Assembly: GCA_938005345.1 (NCBI GenBank)
Contig: CALLNG010000499.1
Location: 1 to 17,956 of the forward strand
Direction: 5' to 3'
DNA from: an uncultured Clostridia bacterium
GTDB lineage: Bacteria > Bacillota > Clostridia > RUG12999
Length of the DNA: 17,956 nucleotides
Shown here one piece after another: positions 6,360 to 14,875 of the stretch (position 1 is the first letter of the stretch; every line of letters starts with the position of its first letter). The notes beneath the pieces were generated by a model. That model had not been told where the DNA came from. It made no database searches and saw only the letters and a list, made by a program, of their open reading frames with translations. Both the position numbers and the translations under genes were made by a program.

Positions 6360-7805
6360 ATGAAAATAACGGAAATGACAGTGGCCCAACTATCGAAGGC
6401 GCTGCAGCGCGGTGTGCTTTCTTCCCGCGAAGCGACGGAGGCGTATTTGGATCAGATTGCACAGGTGGAACCGCAAATCGGTGCGTTTGTTACAGTCACA
6501 CCGGAATTTGCTTTGCAACAGGCAGAGGTAATAGACCAGGCGCGCGCAAAAGGGAAGGCGCTTTCGGCGTTGGCGGGTGTGCCAATGGGCGTAAAAGACA
6601 ATATTTGTACCAAGGGGGTAAAAACTACATGCGCCTCCAAAATGCTGAAGAATTTTGTTCCGCCGTATCAGGCAACAGTGATGGAAAAACTAAGCGAATG
6701 TGTGATGCTGGGAAAAATGAATATGGATGAATTTGCCATGGGTTCCTCGACGGAACATTCCTGGTTTCACGCAACGCACAACCCATATGATTTGCAGAGG
6801 GTTCCGGGTGGCAGCAGCGGGGGCAGTGCTGCCGCAGTGGCAGCGGATATGGCGCCATTTACGTTGGGCTCGGATACGGGTGGATCCATTCGCCAGCCGG
6901 CCTCCTTTTGCGGTGTAGTGGGTATGAAACCAACCTATGGACGCGTATCGCGCTATGGATTAGTCGCATTTGCTTCCTCGCTGGATCAAATCGGGCCGTT
7001 GACAAAAACTGTCGAGGATTCTGCCTTAGTCTTGGAAGAACTCGCGGGGTATGACAGACGGGATTCTACATCAGTAGAGCGAGAAGAGATCTGTTGCTTT
7101 ACTGCTGAGCTGGAAAAAGGCGTCAAAGGAAAGAAGATTGCTCTGCCGCAGGAATATTTTGGAGAAGGGCTCGCACGAGACGTACGGCAGGCGGTATTAC
7201 AGGCAGCGAAAATATTGGAAGGACTGGGGGCGAAGATTGTGGAGTTGTCCATGCCCAGCCTGAAAGCAGCGTTGCCCGCATATTATGTGATTTCCAGTTG
7301 CGAAGCGTCTTCTAACCTGGCACGCTTTGACGGTGTAAAATATGGTTTCCGTGCGGCACAATACGATTCGATGGAAACCTTATACCAGAATACGCGAAGC
7401 GAAGGATTTGGCTCGGAGGTAAAACGGCGCATTATGCTGGGCACGTTTGCACTTAGTGCGGGATACTATGACGCTTATTATAAAAAGGCACTGCAGGTGC
7501 GGACCATCATTGTCCGGGAATTTGAGCAAATGTTTCAGTCCTGTGACGCAGTGCTGGCGCCAGTTGCACCCACGACTGCCTACCGCATTGGTGAGAAAAG
7601 GAAAAATCCACTGGAAATGTATTTGGGAGATATTTATACCGTACCGGTCAATATAGCGGGGCTGCCGGCATTGTCCATGCCCTGTGCAAAGGATAAAGCG
7701 GGGCTTCCTATTGGGCTTCAGCTCATTGGAAAGGCCTTTGCGGAAGCGGAGCTATACCGTATTGCTTATGCGCTGGAAACGGCATTGAAAGGAGGAAGAG
7801 CGTGA
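6360..7805 (+). CDS. gatA: Asp-tRNA(Asn)/Glu-tRNA(Gln) amidotransferase subunit A
   Basis: This 481-residue amidase is the glutaminase subunit of GatCAB. It releases ammonia from glutamine and sends it to GatB to convert Asp-tRNA(Asn) to Asn-tRNA(Asn) or Glu-tRNA(Gln) to Gln-tRNA(Gln). The amidase-signature triad is visible: Lys79 in GVKDNIC, cis-Ser152 in PGGSSGGS and nucleophile Ser176 in DTGGSIRQPA. The length is normal for GatA. It follows the AspRS-GatC gene by 14 bases with AGGAGG (6347-6352) seven bases before the ATG. Since GatC is tethered to AspRS, GatA probably docks onto the fusion, giving a built-in synthetase-amidotransferase complex. Confidence 0.96.
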   Translation: MKITEMTVAQLSKALQRGVLSSREATEAYLDQIAQVEPQIGAFVTVTPEFALQQAEVIDQARAKGKALSALAGVPMGVKDNICTKGVKTTCASKMLKNFVPPYQATVMEKLSECVMLGKMNMDEFAMGSSTEHSWFHATHNPYDLQRVPGGSSGGSAAAVAADMAPFTLGSDTGGSIRQPASFCGVVGMKPTYGRVSRYGLVAFASSLDQIGPLTKTVEDSALVLEELAGYDRRDSTSVEREEICCFTAELEKGVKGKKIALPQEYFGEGLARDVRQAVLQAAKILEGLGAKIVELSMPSLKAALPAYYVISSCEASSNLARFDGVKYGFRAAQYDSMETLYQNTRSEGFGSEVKRRIMLGTFALSAGYYDAYYKKALQVRTIIVREFEQMFQSCDAVLAPVAPTTAYRIGEKRKNPLEMYLGDIYTVPVNIAGLPALSMPCAKDKAGLPIGLQLIGKAFAEAELYRIAYALETALKGGRA

Positions 7806-9229
7806 TGCTGCAGGAATATGAAATGGTCATTGGTTTGGAGGTTCATGTGGAACTCAAAACAGAGACGAAGATTTTTTGCGGCTGTTCCACCACATTTGGC
7901 GCGCCGCCTAACACCCAATGCTGCCCGGTTTGTATGGGACTGCCAGGAACGCTGCCAGTTTTGAATCACAAAGTGGTGGAGTACGCTGTCAAGGCGGGGC
8001 TGGCAACCAACTGCACCATCACACGGTATTCCAAGCAAGACCGGAAAAACTATTTTTACCCTGATTTACCCAAAGCCTATCAAATTTCGCAGTATGACCT
8101 ACCGCTGTGTGAACATGGATATTTGGATATACAGACAGAGCAGGGCGAAAAACGAATTGGTATCACGCGCATTCATATTGAGGAGGATGCGGGAAAATTG
8201 GTGCATGAAGAAGGCGGCGGAACACTGTGCGACTATAACCGCTGCGGTGTCCCTTTGATTGAAATCGTCAGCGAACCCGATATACGTAGCGCAGAGGAAG
8301 CCAAACAATATGTGCGGAAACTACGGGCTATTATGCTATATACTGGCGTTTCGGACTGCAAAATGCAGGAGGGGTCTTTGCGCTGCGACGTGAACCTTTC
8401 GGTTCGGAAAAAGGGTGAAACGGCGCTGGGAGTAAGAACAGAAATGAAAAACCTCAACTCGTTTCAGTTTATTGGCAAGGCAATTGATTACGAGTTTGCA
8501 CGGCAGGTGAAGGCGCTGGAGGCAGGAGAACTGGTTGTCCAGGAAACCAGGCGGTTTGACCAGCAGAGTGGTAAAACCTATTCTATGCGGAGCAAGGAAA
8601 ATGCAGATGATTACCGCTACTTTCCGGATCCAGATTTGGTTCCCATAGAAATGGAAGAGGCATGGCTGGATTCTCTCCGGCAGTCTATTCCTGCGTTGCC
8701 AGATGAGCGCAAAAAACAGTACATGAAGCAATTTGGACTGACTGCGGCAGAAGCAGAGAATTTGGCGGCAGAAGCGACAGTTGCAGATTATTTTGAACGG
8801 ACGGCACAGATGTGTACCAATCCCAAAACATTGGCACATCTCCTAGTAGGAGAAGGAATGAAATTGCTGCAGGAAGAAGAAAAGGAAATTCCGGTTCATC
8901 CTGCACATATGGCGCAGCTTTGTCAACTGCTAGCAGAGGAAAAAATCAACAGTGGTGCAGCAAAAAAGCTGCTCAAACAAATGTGGCAGACAGACGAAAG
9001 TCCTTCGTTGATTGCACAGGAGCAGCAACTCTGGCAAATTAATGATGAAGACGTGCTGCTGCAAATGGCGAAGCGGGTAATCGCCCAGGATAAAAAGTCA
9101 GCAGAAGATTACCAAAAGGGAAAAACAAACGCCATCAAGGCGCTGATTGGACTAGCAATGCGAGAAACAAACGGGCAAGCCAATCCGAACCGTTTGGCAA
9201 AAATTTTGCGGGAAAGCCTGGAAAAATAA
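7805..9229 (+). CDS. gatB: Asp-tRNA(Asn)/Glu-tRNA(Gln) amidotransferase subunit B
   Basis: This 474-residue subunit binds and phosphorylates the mischarged aminoacyl-tRNA and completes amidation with ammonia from GatA. The N-terminus has the family pattern MVIGLEVHVELKTETKIFC. Cys25, Cys27, Cys40 and Cys43 (FCGC and CPVC) look like the structural zinc site. HIEEDAGKL and YRYFPDPDLVP are typical of the kinase/amidation core, and the C-terminus (about 330-474) is the YqeY-like tRNA-binding tail. The ATG at 7805 overlaps the gatA TGA by one base (TGATG), with GGAGG at 7791-7795. A GTG at 7802 would add one residue and cannot be excluded. It is the last gene of the operon, with a terminator directly after. 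Confidence 0.96.
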   Translation: MLQEYEMVIGLEVHVELKTETKIFCGCSTTFGAPPNTQCCPVCMGLPGTLPVLNHKVVEYAVKAGLATNCTITRYSKQDRKNYFYPDLPKAYQISQYDLPLCEHGYLDIQTEQGEKRIGITRIHIEEDAGKLVHEEGGGTLCDYNRCGVPLIEIVSEPDIRSAEEAKQYVRKLRAIMLYTGVSDCKMQEGSLRCDVNLSVRKKGETALGVRTEMKNLNSFQFIGKAIDYEFARQVKALEAGELVVQETRRFDQQSGKTYSMRSKENADDYRYFPDPDLVPIEMEEAWLDSLRQSIPALPDERKKQYMKQFGLTAAEAENLAAEATVADYFERTAQMCTNPKTLAHLLVGEGMKLLQEEEKEIPVHPAHMAQLCQLLAEEKINSGAAKKLLKQMWQTDESPSLIAQEQQLWQINDEDVLLQMAKRVIAQDKKSAEDYQKGKTNAIKALIGLAMRETNGQANPNRLAKILRESLEK

Positions 9230-9234
9230 AAGAA

Positions 9235-9272
9235 AAAGCGGATGCTTCTATTTTGAGGCATCCGCTTTCTTT
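9235..9272 (+). terminator. Terminator of the aspS::gatC-gatA-gatB operon
   Basis: AAAGCGGATGC (9235-9245) and GCATCCGCTTT (9258-9268) form a perfect 11-base-pair stem with a 12-base loop, followed by CTTTATAA. It begins six bases after the gatB stop codon. Confidence 0.9.
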
Positions 9273-9340
9273 ATAAGCCCCTGTTCTGCTGAGCATTTGG
9301 CATGTTACATAGGTTTAACTTAATTTTTACGCATTATGGA

Positions 9341-9369
9341 TGGCGAGAAAAGGAAGCATATGGTAAAAT
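9341..9369 (+). promoter_or_regulatory. Candidate promoter of the phosphonate operon
   Basis: An extended -10 TGgTAAAAT (9361-9369) has a weak TGGCGA 17 bases upstream (9341-9346). No better-spaced pair is evident between the gatB terminator and the ATPase start. A poor -35 box would fit an activated promoter, but no regulator gene or clear operator is seen in this operon. Confidence 0.35.
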
Positions 9370-9407
9370 AACTCCATCCCGAAAGGGAAATAAAAGGAGG
9401 AATACTA

Positions 9408-10160
9408 ATGCTGGAATTACGCAACATCAAAAAATATTTCGGCGATCTGCATGTGCTCGATGGTATTTCGATGGACATACAGGACGGTGAAATTGTTTCC
9501 ATTTTAGGACCATCCGGTTGTGGAAAAACGACGTTGCTCAATTTAATTTTGGGAATCACAGATGTCACGGACGGCGAAATGTGGTTTCAAGGAGAACGTA
9601 TCAATGATAAGCCCATGGAAGAGCGGGGCTTTAACATTGTGTTTCAGGACTATGCCCTGTTCCCCAACTTGAATGCCTATCAAAATATAACGTATGGACT
9701 GCGCAACAAACCCAATTTATCTTCCAAAGAAGAAGTGGATGACCTGATACATTTACTGGGCCTGGAGGAACATTTACAAAAAAAGATATCCCAGCTTTCC
9801 GGCGGACAAAAACAGCGGGTGGCACTGGCGCGGACGCTCGTGATGAAGCCCAAAATTCTGTTGTTGGATGAACCGCTTAGCGCACTGGACGGTGTGATCA
9901 AAGAGTCCATCAAAGACCGCATTAAAGCAGTCGCAAGGGAATATCACCTGACTACCATTATCGTAACTCATGACCCAGAGGAAGCGCTGACACTGTCTGA
10001 CCGGGTACTGATTTTGAATCAAGGAAAAATTTCGCAGTACGGACGTCCAGAAGAGATTGTACATATGCCCAAAAACAGTTTTGTCAAAGAATTTATCTTA
10101 AACCAACTCATGATAAAGCGCAATAACATCTTTACTTTGTTTGGTGAAAGCTATGCATAA
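9408..10160 (+). CDS. phnT: ABC transporter ATPase, probable 2-aminoethylphosphonate uptake
   Basis: This 250-residue ATPase energises import. All nucleotide-binding motifs are present in order: Walker A GPSGCGKTT (34-42), Q-loop FQDYALFPNL (from 79), signature LSGGQKQR (130-137), Walker B ILLLDEPLSALD (150-161) and the switch His188 in VTHD. The protein is short, with no TOBE-type C-terminal extension, and is of the iron/thiamine/spermidine-like class to which the PhnT proteins belong. AGGAGG (9395-9400) precedes the ATG by seven bases. The motifs alone do not fix the substrate; the phnW and phnX genes downstream in the same unit do so by context. Its stop overlaps the permease start. Confidence 0.88.
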   Translation: MLELRNIKKYFGDLHVLDGISMDIQDGEIVSILGPSGCGKTTLLNLILGITDVTDGEMWFQGERINDKPMEERGFNIVFQDYALFPNLNAYQNITYGLRNKPNLSSKEEVDDLIHLLGLEEHLQKKISQLSGGQKQRVALARTLVMKPKILLLDEPLSALDGVIKESIKDRIKAVAREYHLTTIIVTHDPEEALTLSDRVLILNQGKISQYGRPEEIVHMPKNSFVKEFILNQLMIKRNNIFTLFGESYA

Positions 10161-11790
10161 AAAAGAAAAAGAATTGAAATGGATTTTTGTCGTGTTGGGC
10201 GTATTTTTTGCGGCATTTTTCCTATTTCCAATGCTCTTGGTTTTCCTGAAATCCATGCAGGTAGACGATGGGATTGGCTGGGCAAACTATACGCGGATAT
10301 TTCTGGAAAAGGGATTTTTGACAGCGCTGGGCAACAGCTTTGCCGTGGCGGCAGTCAGTGCATCTATCACGGTAGCATTGGCATTTTTCCTGGCGTATAC
10401 CCTTCACTATACCAATTTGCCGCCCCTATTTAAAAAAGTAATTTCTACCTTGACGATGGTACCTATGCTGCTACCCACCATTACCTATGGATTTTCCATT
10501 ATCTATTCCTTTGGAAAGCAGGGGCTTGTCACGCAGCTACTGGGTTTTCAGCCCTTTGAGATATATGGCTGGAACGGACTTGTAATAGGATACGTCATTT
10601 ATACCCTGCCGACCGCGTTTTTGTTGGTGAATAATACGCTGCAATATATTGACAAGAAATTTTCTGTAGTGTCCCGCATCATGGGGGACAATGCCTGGAG
10701 AGCCTTTTCCATGACAGTCATGCGCCCCATGCTGGGGACGTTGGCAGCGGCGTTTATCCAGTCGTTCTTTTTGAGTTTTACGGATTTTGGTATTCCAGCG
10801 TCCGTTGGCGGAGAATTTCAAGTTATTGCGACCGTATTGTACAATCAAATGCTGGGCTCTGTGCCAAATTTCGGGCAGGGCGCGGTAGTAGCGGTAGTCA
10901 TGCTTGCGCCGTCTGTATTCAGCATTGTGTTGCTGAACGTGTTGGAACGCTATAACATCCGGTATCAAAAGGTGTCGGAAATTGAAATCAAAAAGAACCG
11001 TCTGCGCGACGGCGTAGCGGGCGCGGGCGCACTCGTTATTTTGGCAGCAATGTTATCTGTGTTTTTGGTCATTTGTGTGGTACCATTTGTGGAAATGTGG
11101 CCGTATAAGCTAGAGTTTACGCTGGAACATATAAAAAATGTCTTTTCTTCCGAGCTTTCAGGCGTGTACCGTAACTCCTTGTTTACGGCACTCATGACCG
11201 CATTATTCGGCACGTTGGCATCCTATGGAGCGGCACTCATCAGCGCACGGAGCAATTTGCGGCCTGTGTGCCGCGGCATGATGGACAGTATTGCATTGGT
11301 CATTAATACCATACCGGGCATGGTGTTGGGGCTGGCATTTTTATTTGCATTTACCGGAACACCACTGCAAAACACCTTCCTAATATTGATTATCTGTAAC
11401 ATAGTCCACTATTTTTCCTCCCCATATTTGATGATGAAAAATTCCCTTTCCAAAATGAACCGTTCCTGGGAGACAACGGCTATGCTGATGGGGGACAGCT
11501 GGCTGAAAACGGTAATCCGGGTGGTGACGCCCAATGCACGCCGTACTATATTGGAAGTCTTCAGCTATTATTTTATCAATGCCATGGTAACTATCAGCGC
11601 AGTCATTTTCCTAACAGGGGCTCGAACCATGGTCATTACTGCAAAAATGAAAGAATTGCAGCACTATGCAAAATTTGATGAAATTTTTGCCTTGTCTTTG
11701 CTGCTCTTTATAACGAATTTAGGTGTGAAGGCACTCTTTTACATGCTTTCACACAGAAAGGATGAAAAAAGGTATGAATCAAAAAGTTAA
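10153..11790 (+). CDS. phnU: Fused double ABC permease, probable 2-aminoethylphosphonate uptake
   Basis: This 545-residue membrane protein has two homologous permease halves of about six helices each (about 10-270 and 290-540), each with a cytoplasmic loop resembling the EAA motif (near SVVSRIMGDNAWRAF and ETTAMLMGDSWLKTV). The layout matches the PhnU2/FbpB type, where one chain replaces the PhnU/PhnV heterodimer. I chose the ATG at 10153: it overlaps the ATPase stop by eight bases (ATGCATAA) and has a weak GGTGA upstream, which suits translational coupling. Upstream in-frame TTG (10141) and GTG (10144) are alternatives. Its 3' end overlaps the start of the binding-protein gene. Confidence 0.88.
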   Translation: MHKKEKELKWIFVVLGVFFAAFFLFPMLLVFLKSMQVDDGIGWANYTRIFLEKGFLTALGNSFAVAAVSASITVALAFFLAYTLHYTNLPPLFKKVISTLTMVPMLLPTITYGFSIIYSFGKQGLVTQLLGFQPFEIYGWNGLVIGYVIYTLPTAFLLVNNTLQYIDKKFSVVSRIMGDNAWRAFSMTVMRPMLGTLAAAFIQSFFLSFTDFGIPASVGGEFQVIATVLYNQMLGSVPNFGQGAVVAVVMLAPSVFSIVLLNVLERYNIRYQKVSEIEIKKNRLRDGVAGAGALVILAAMLSVFLVICVVPFVEMWPYKLEFTLEHIKNVFSSELSGVYRNSLFTALMTALFGTLASYGAALISARSNLRPVCRGMMDSIALVINTIPGMVLGLAFLFAFTGTPLQNTFLILIICNIVHYFSSPYLMMKNSLSKMNRSWETTAMLMGDSWLKTVIRVVTPNARRTILEVFSYYFINAMVTISAVIFLTGARTMVITAKMKELQHYAKFDEIFALSLLLFITNLGVKALFYMLSHRKDEKRYESKS

Positions 11791-12749
11791 GAAAATGTTG
11801 GTAGTTTTGCTGGCGGGAATAATGATGTTGGGGGCATGCGCCTGCGGCACCTCTTCGCAAAAGCAAGTGGTGTTTTACACCAACGCCGATGACGAAGCGG
11901 TAGAAGCGATGAAAGAGACGCTGGATAGCAATGGATATCAGGGAAAATATATTCTTCAAACATTTGGTACGTCAGAACTTGGCGGAAAATTACTGGCCGA
12001 AGGTACAAATATTGAAGCAGACCTGATAACTATGAGTTCTTACTATATACAAAGTGCGCAGGAACAAAATAATATGTTTGCCGTTTGAACGGACGCCGCT
12101 CAAGGAATATCCGGCCTACCAAGCGCCGACAACCTCGCAGGAAGGGGCTATTATTGTAAATACTACGGCGTTGGCAGAAAGCGGCTTACCTATGCCGCAG
12201 TCATTTAAAGATTTAGCAAAGCCAGAATATGCGGGACAGGTATCGGTACCGGATGTCAACGCGTCTTCCACCGCTTGGCTTATGGTGCAGGCCATTTTAG
12301 AGGCCTATGGAGAGACAGAAGGCAAAGAAGTGATGGCGGGGATTATTCAAAATGCAGGTCCGCATTATGAAAGTTCCGGTTCCGGTCCGCTGAAAAAGGT
12401 GCGGGCTGGCGAAGTGGCAGTAGCGTTCGGACTGCGCCACCAGGCAGTTGCTGATAAACAGGATGGATTACCCATTGATTATGTGGATCCGGCAGAAGGA
12501 ACGTATTCGTTAACCGAATCGGTTGCGGTCATTGACAAAGGAGATAATATCAATCCACTTGCTATGGAAATGGCGGCATGTATCATTCAGAAAGGGCGCC
12601 CGTTGTTGCTGGAAACTTATCCAGTTCCCGTATATGAGGGAGAAACAGCCAATGAAGAGATGATTTCTAAAAACAGCAAAGAATATCCAGAGCCGCTGAC
12701 CGTGGATTTACTGGAAGAACATAAACAATTTGTGGAGGAATGTAAATAA
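11774..12749 (+). pseudogene. phnS: Phosphonate-binding lipoprotein of the ABC transporter, disrupted by a frameshift
   Basis: The first segment (11774-12088) encodes a lipoprotein signal with lipobox LGAC (Cys22) and the N-terminal lobe of a family 1 solute-binding protein, up to QEQNNMFAV and a TGA. The second segment continues in another frame from about 12083 (ERTPLKEYPAYQAPTTSQEGAI) to the TAA at 12747-12749 and contains the rest of the protein. Together they give about 324 residues, near the expected size, so one indel of a few bases near 12080-12090 is the simplest explanation. The break is GTT-TGA-A, which by a +1 slip would read on as V-E-R. No Shine-Dalgarno-like stimulator as in prfB is seen, and no homopolymer marks a sequencing slip. 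Both halves retain coding character, suggesting a recent event or an assembly error. An in-frame ATG at 11762 is an alternative start. Confidence 0.75.
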
Positions 12750-13858
12750 TGAAAGGGAAACATGTGGTAAACTATAAACTTTTGACACCGGGGCCGCTGA
12801 CGACCACGGAAACAGTAAAACAGGAGATGATGACAGACCATTGCACTTGGGATGACGATTATAAACAGATTACCCAGCAAATCCGCAAAGGCCTGCTGCG
12901 GCTTGCCCATGTCGGAGAGAAAGAATATACCGCAGTGCTTATGCAGGGAAGCGGTACTTTTGGAGTGGAATCCGTCCTATCCTCGGTAGTGCGTCCGCAG
13001 GATAAGATTCTATTTGCGACAAATGGTGCGTATGGCGAACGCATGGTGCAAATCGCGCGGTATCACGGACTTTCTTTTTTGCAATATGCGGAGGACTACC
13101 GGAACGTTCCCTCCGCGGACTATATTGTGCAGTGCCTGCAAAAAGAGCCGGACATTACCCATATAGCAATGGTACACGGAGAGACGACAACAGGTATTTT
13201 AAATGATATCCAGGCAGTGGGTGAAGTTTGCCGGCGCATGGGAAAAACGTTTATTGTAGATGCAATGAGCACATTTGGCGGTGTAGATATTCCTATGAAA
13301 GACTGGAATATCGATTTTCTCATTAGCAGCGCCAATAAATGTATTCAAGGGGTTCCCGGATTTTCGTTTATACTCGCAACCCGGGAAAAACTAATGCAAA
13401 GCAAGGGGGGAGCGCGCAGCCTGGCCTTGGATTTATATGACCAGTGGGAAACCATGGAAAAAGACGGAAAGTGGAGGTTTACTTCCCCTACCCATACCGT
13501 TTTGGCATTTGCGCAGGCAATGGAAGAACTGGAAGAAGAAGGCGGTATTGCAGCCCGTAACCGCCGGTACAAAGAAAACAATCATTTGCTCATTGCAAAT
13601 ATGCTGGACATGGGCTTTCAGCCGTATATAGAACGGGAAAAGCAATCCCCTATTATCACGACATTTTCTTTCCCACAGCATTTGGATTTTAACGATATGT
13701 ATCAATATATCAAAGAGCGGGGCTACGCAATATATCCTGGAAAACTAGCGAATATGGAAAGTTTTCGTATCGGAAATATTGGAGAAATTTATCCGGAAGA
13801 TATTGAAACACTTTGCGGGATTATCAAAGAGTATTTGGAGGTGACAAAAAATGCCTAA
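12749..13858 (+). CDS. phnW: 2-aminoethylphosphonate:pyruvate aminotransferase
   Basis: This 369-residue PLP enzyme moves the amino group of 2-aminoethylphosphonate to pyruvate, giving phosphonoacetaldehyde and alanine. The N-terminal LLTPGPLTTTETVK is characteristic of the family. HGETTTG (143-149), Asp171 in VDAMSTFGG (PLP ring nitrogen) and Lys197 in SSANKCIQGVPGF (Schiff base) are in place. The length is typical. The ATG overlaps the TAA of the binding-protein gene (TAATG), with GGAGG (12735-12739) nine bases before it. Its own 3' end overlaps phnX, so the two catabolic steps are translationally linked and directly follow the transporter genes. Confidence 0.95.
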   Translation: MKGKHVVNYKLLTPGPLTTTETVKQEMMTDHCTWDDDYKQITQQIRKGLLRLAHVGEKEYTAVLMQGSGTFGVESVLSSVVRPQDKILFATNGAYGERMVQIARYHGLSFLQYAEDYRNVPSADYIVQCLQKEPDITHIAMVHGETTTGILNDIQAVGEVCRRMGKTFIVDAMSTFGGVDIPMKDWNIDFLISSANKCIQGVPGFSFILATREKLMQSKGGARSLALDLYDQWETMEKDGKWRFTSPTHTVLAFAQAMEELEEEGGIAARNRRYKENNHLLIANMLDMGFQPYIEREKQSPIITTFSFPQHLDFNDMYQYIKERGYAIYPGKLANMESFRIGNIGEIYPEDIETLCGIIKEYLEVTKNA

Positions 13859-14636
13859 AATAGAAACGGTGATTTTTGACTGGGCGGGGACAACCGTAGA
13901 CTATGGATGCTTTGCACCGGTGAATGCATTTATGGAAACCTTTCGCGCATTTGGGATAGAACCAACGATTCAGGAAACAAGAGAGCCAATGGGCATGTTA
14001 AAAATTGATCACATTAGGACGATGCTGTCCATGGAAAGAATTGGGCAGCTATGGGAGGATACCTATGGGAAAAAGTCAACGGAGGAGGATGTTTGTGCAC
14101 TTTATGAAATGTTTGAAAAGAAATTGCTTGAAAGCCTGCGCGGTTATGTACAACCCAAACCATATGTGCTTGATACCGTACGAGCTCTTCGAGAAAAGGA
14201 AATCAAAATCGGTTCCACCACTGGGTATAACGACAAAATGATGGCGATTGTGACAGAAGGAGCCGCAGAAATGGGCTATCAGCCGGATTGTTGGTTCAGC
14301 CCCGATGCTGTGGGAGGAAAAGGAAGGCCGTACCCTTATATGATTTTTCAAAATCTACAAATGTTGCAAGTTTTAGCAGTGGACCGGGCCGTAAAGGTAG
14401 GTGACACGGTTTCTGACATGAAAGAAGGGAAAAATGCCGGCTGTTGGTCTGTTGGAGTCTTGGAGGGAAGCTCCGAATTGGCCTTGACGGAAGAAGAATT
14501 TTTGGCGCTAAGCCATGGACAGCAGCAGGAAGAAAAACTGCGCGTCAGACAACGTTTTTTGGATGCCGGAGCAGATTTTGTCATTGACCATCTGGGGCAG
14601 CTGCCAGATTTGGTCGCTTCAATCGAACGGATTTAA
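13851..14636 (+). CDS. phnX: Phosphonoacetaldehyde hydrolase (phosphonatase)
   Basis: This 261-residue HAD-superfamily enzyme splits phosphonoacetaldehyde into acetaldehyde and phosphate. FDWAGTTVDYGC (9-20) holds the nucleophilic Asp10 in the family's DWAGT version of the HAD motif. Lys51 in MGMLKIDHI of the cap domain is the Schiff-base lysine that sets phosphonatase apart from other HAD enzymes. STTGY (motif 2) and VGDTVSDM (acidic motif for Mg2+) follow. The start has a near-perfect ribosome site, GGAGGTGA (13837-13844), and overlaps the last codons of phnW. As the last gene, it completes a route that supplies phosphate, nitrogen (as alanine) and carbon. Confidence 0.95.
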   Translation: MPKIETVIFDWAGTTVDYGCFAPVNAFMETFRAFGIEPTIQETREPMGMLKIDHIRTMLSMERIGQLWEDTYGKKSTEEDVCALYEMFEKKLLESLRGYVQPKPYVLDTVRALREKEIKIGSTTGYNDKMMAIVTEGAAEMGYQPDCWFSPDAVGGKGRPYPYMIFQNLQMLQVLAVDRAVKVGDTVSDMKEGKNAGCWSVGVLEGSSELALTEEEFLALSHGQQQEEKLRVRQRFLDAGADFVIDHLGQLPDLVASIERI

Positions 14637-14711
14637 GCACGAACCTGGATGTCTGCCGGTCTGGAACAGGGAATATTATCATATACGTACAATATTCGCA
14701 GAGATAACAAA

Positions 14712-14754
14712 AAAATAATAAAATAGCCGTTGCTATCTATTGCAGTGCAACGGC
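14712..14754 (-). terminator. Terminator of the AraC-family regulator gene (minus strand)
   Basis: GCCGTTGC (14726-14733) and GCAACGGC (14747-14754) form a perfect eight-base-pair stem. The T-rich run follows it only on the minus strand (complement of the A/T stretch 14708-14725), so it serves transcripts arriving from the regulator gene. Confidence 0.75.
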
Positions 14755-14762
14755 GTTCATTG

Positions 14763-14800
14763 GCCGTGCTAACACAGCTTTGTGTAGCACGGCTTTTTGT
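14763..14800 (+). terminator. Terminator of the phosphonate operon
   Basis: GCCGTGCTAACACA (14763-14776) pairs with TGTGTAGCACGGC (14781-14793), 13 base pairs with one bulged A and a four-base loop, followed by TTTTTGTAT. It lies about 125 bases after the phnX stop codon and next to the minus-strand terminator. Confidence 0.9.
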
Positions 14801-14875
14801 ATAGAGGATCATTTGGCACGATTGAACAAAGTGAAACATTCCTGTAGTTAAGCATTTTTTTCTGTGGCGCAATTA

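Noticed and set aside
8336..8839. Minus-strand open frame of 167 codons
   Set aside because: It is antisense to the conserved gatB core and lacks a ribosome site.
9408..11790. Transporter considered as an iron(III) or thiamine importer
   Set aside because: The fused permease and ATPase class would allow it, but the genes are overlapped with phnW and phnX, which makes 2-aminoethylphosphonate the better substrate call.
12054..12749. Second half of phnS considered as a separate 231-codon gene starting at 12054
   Set aside because: There is no ribosome site, the start lies inside the first half, and the content is only the rest of a binding protein without a signal peptide.
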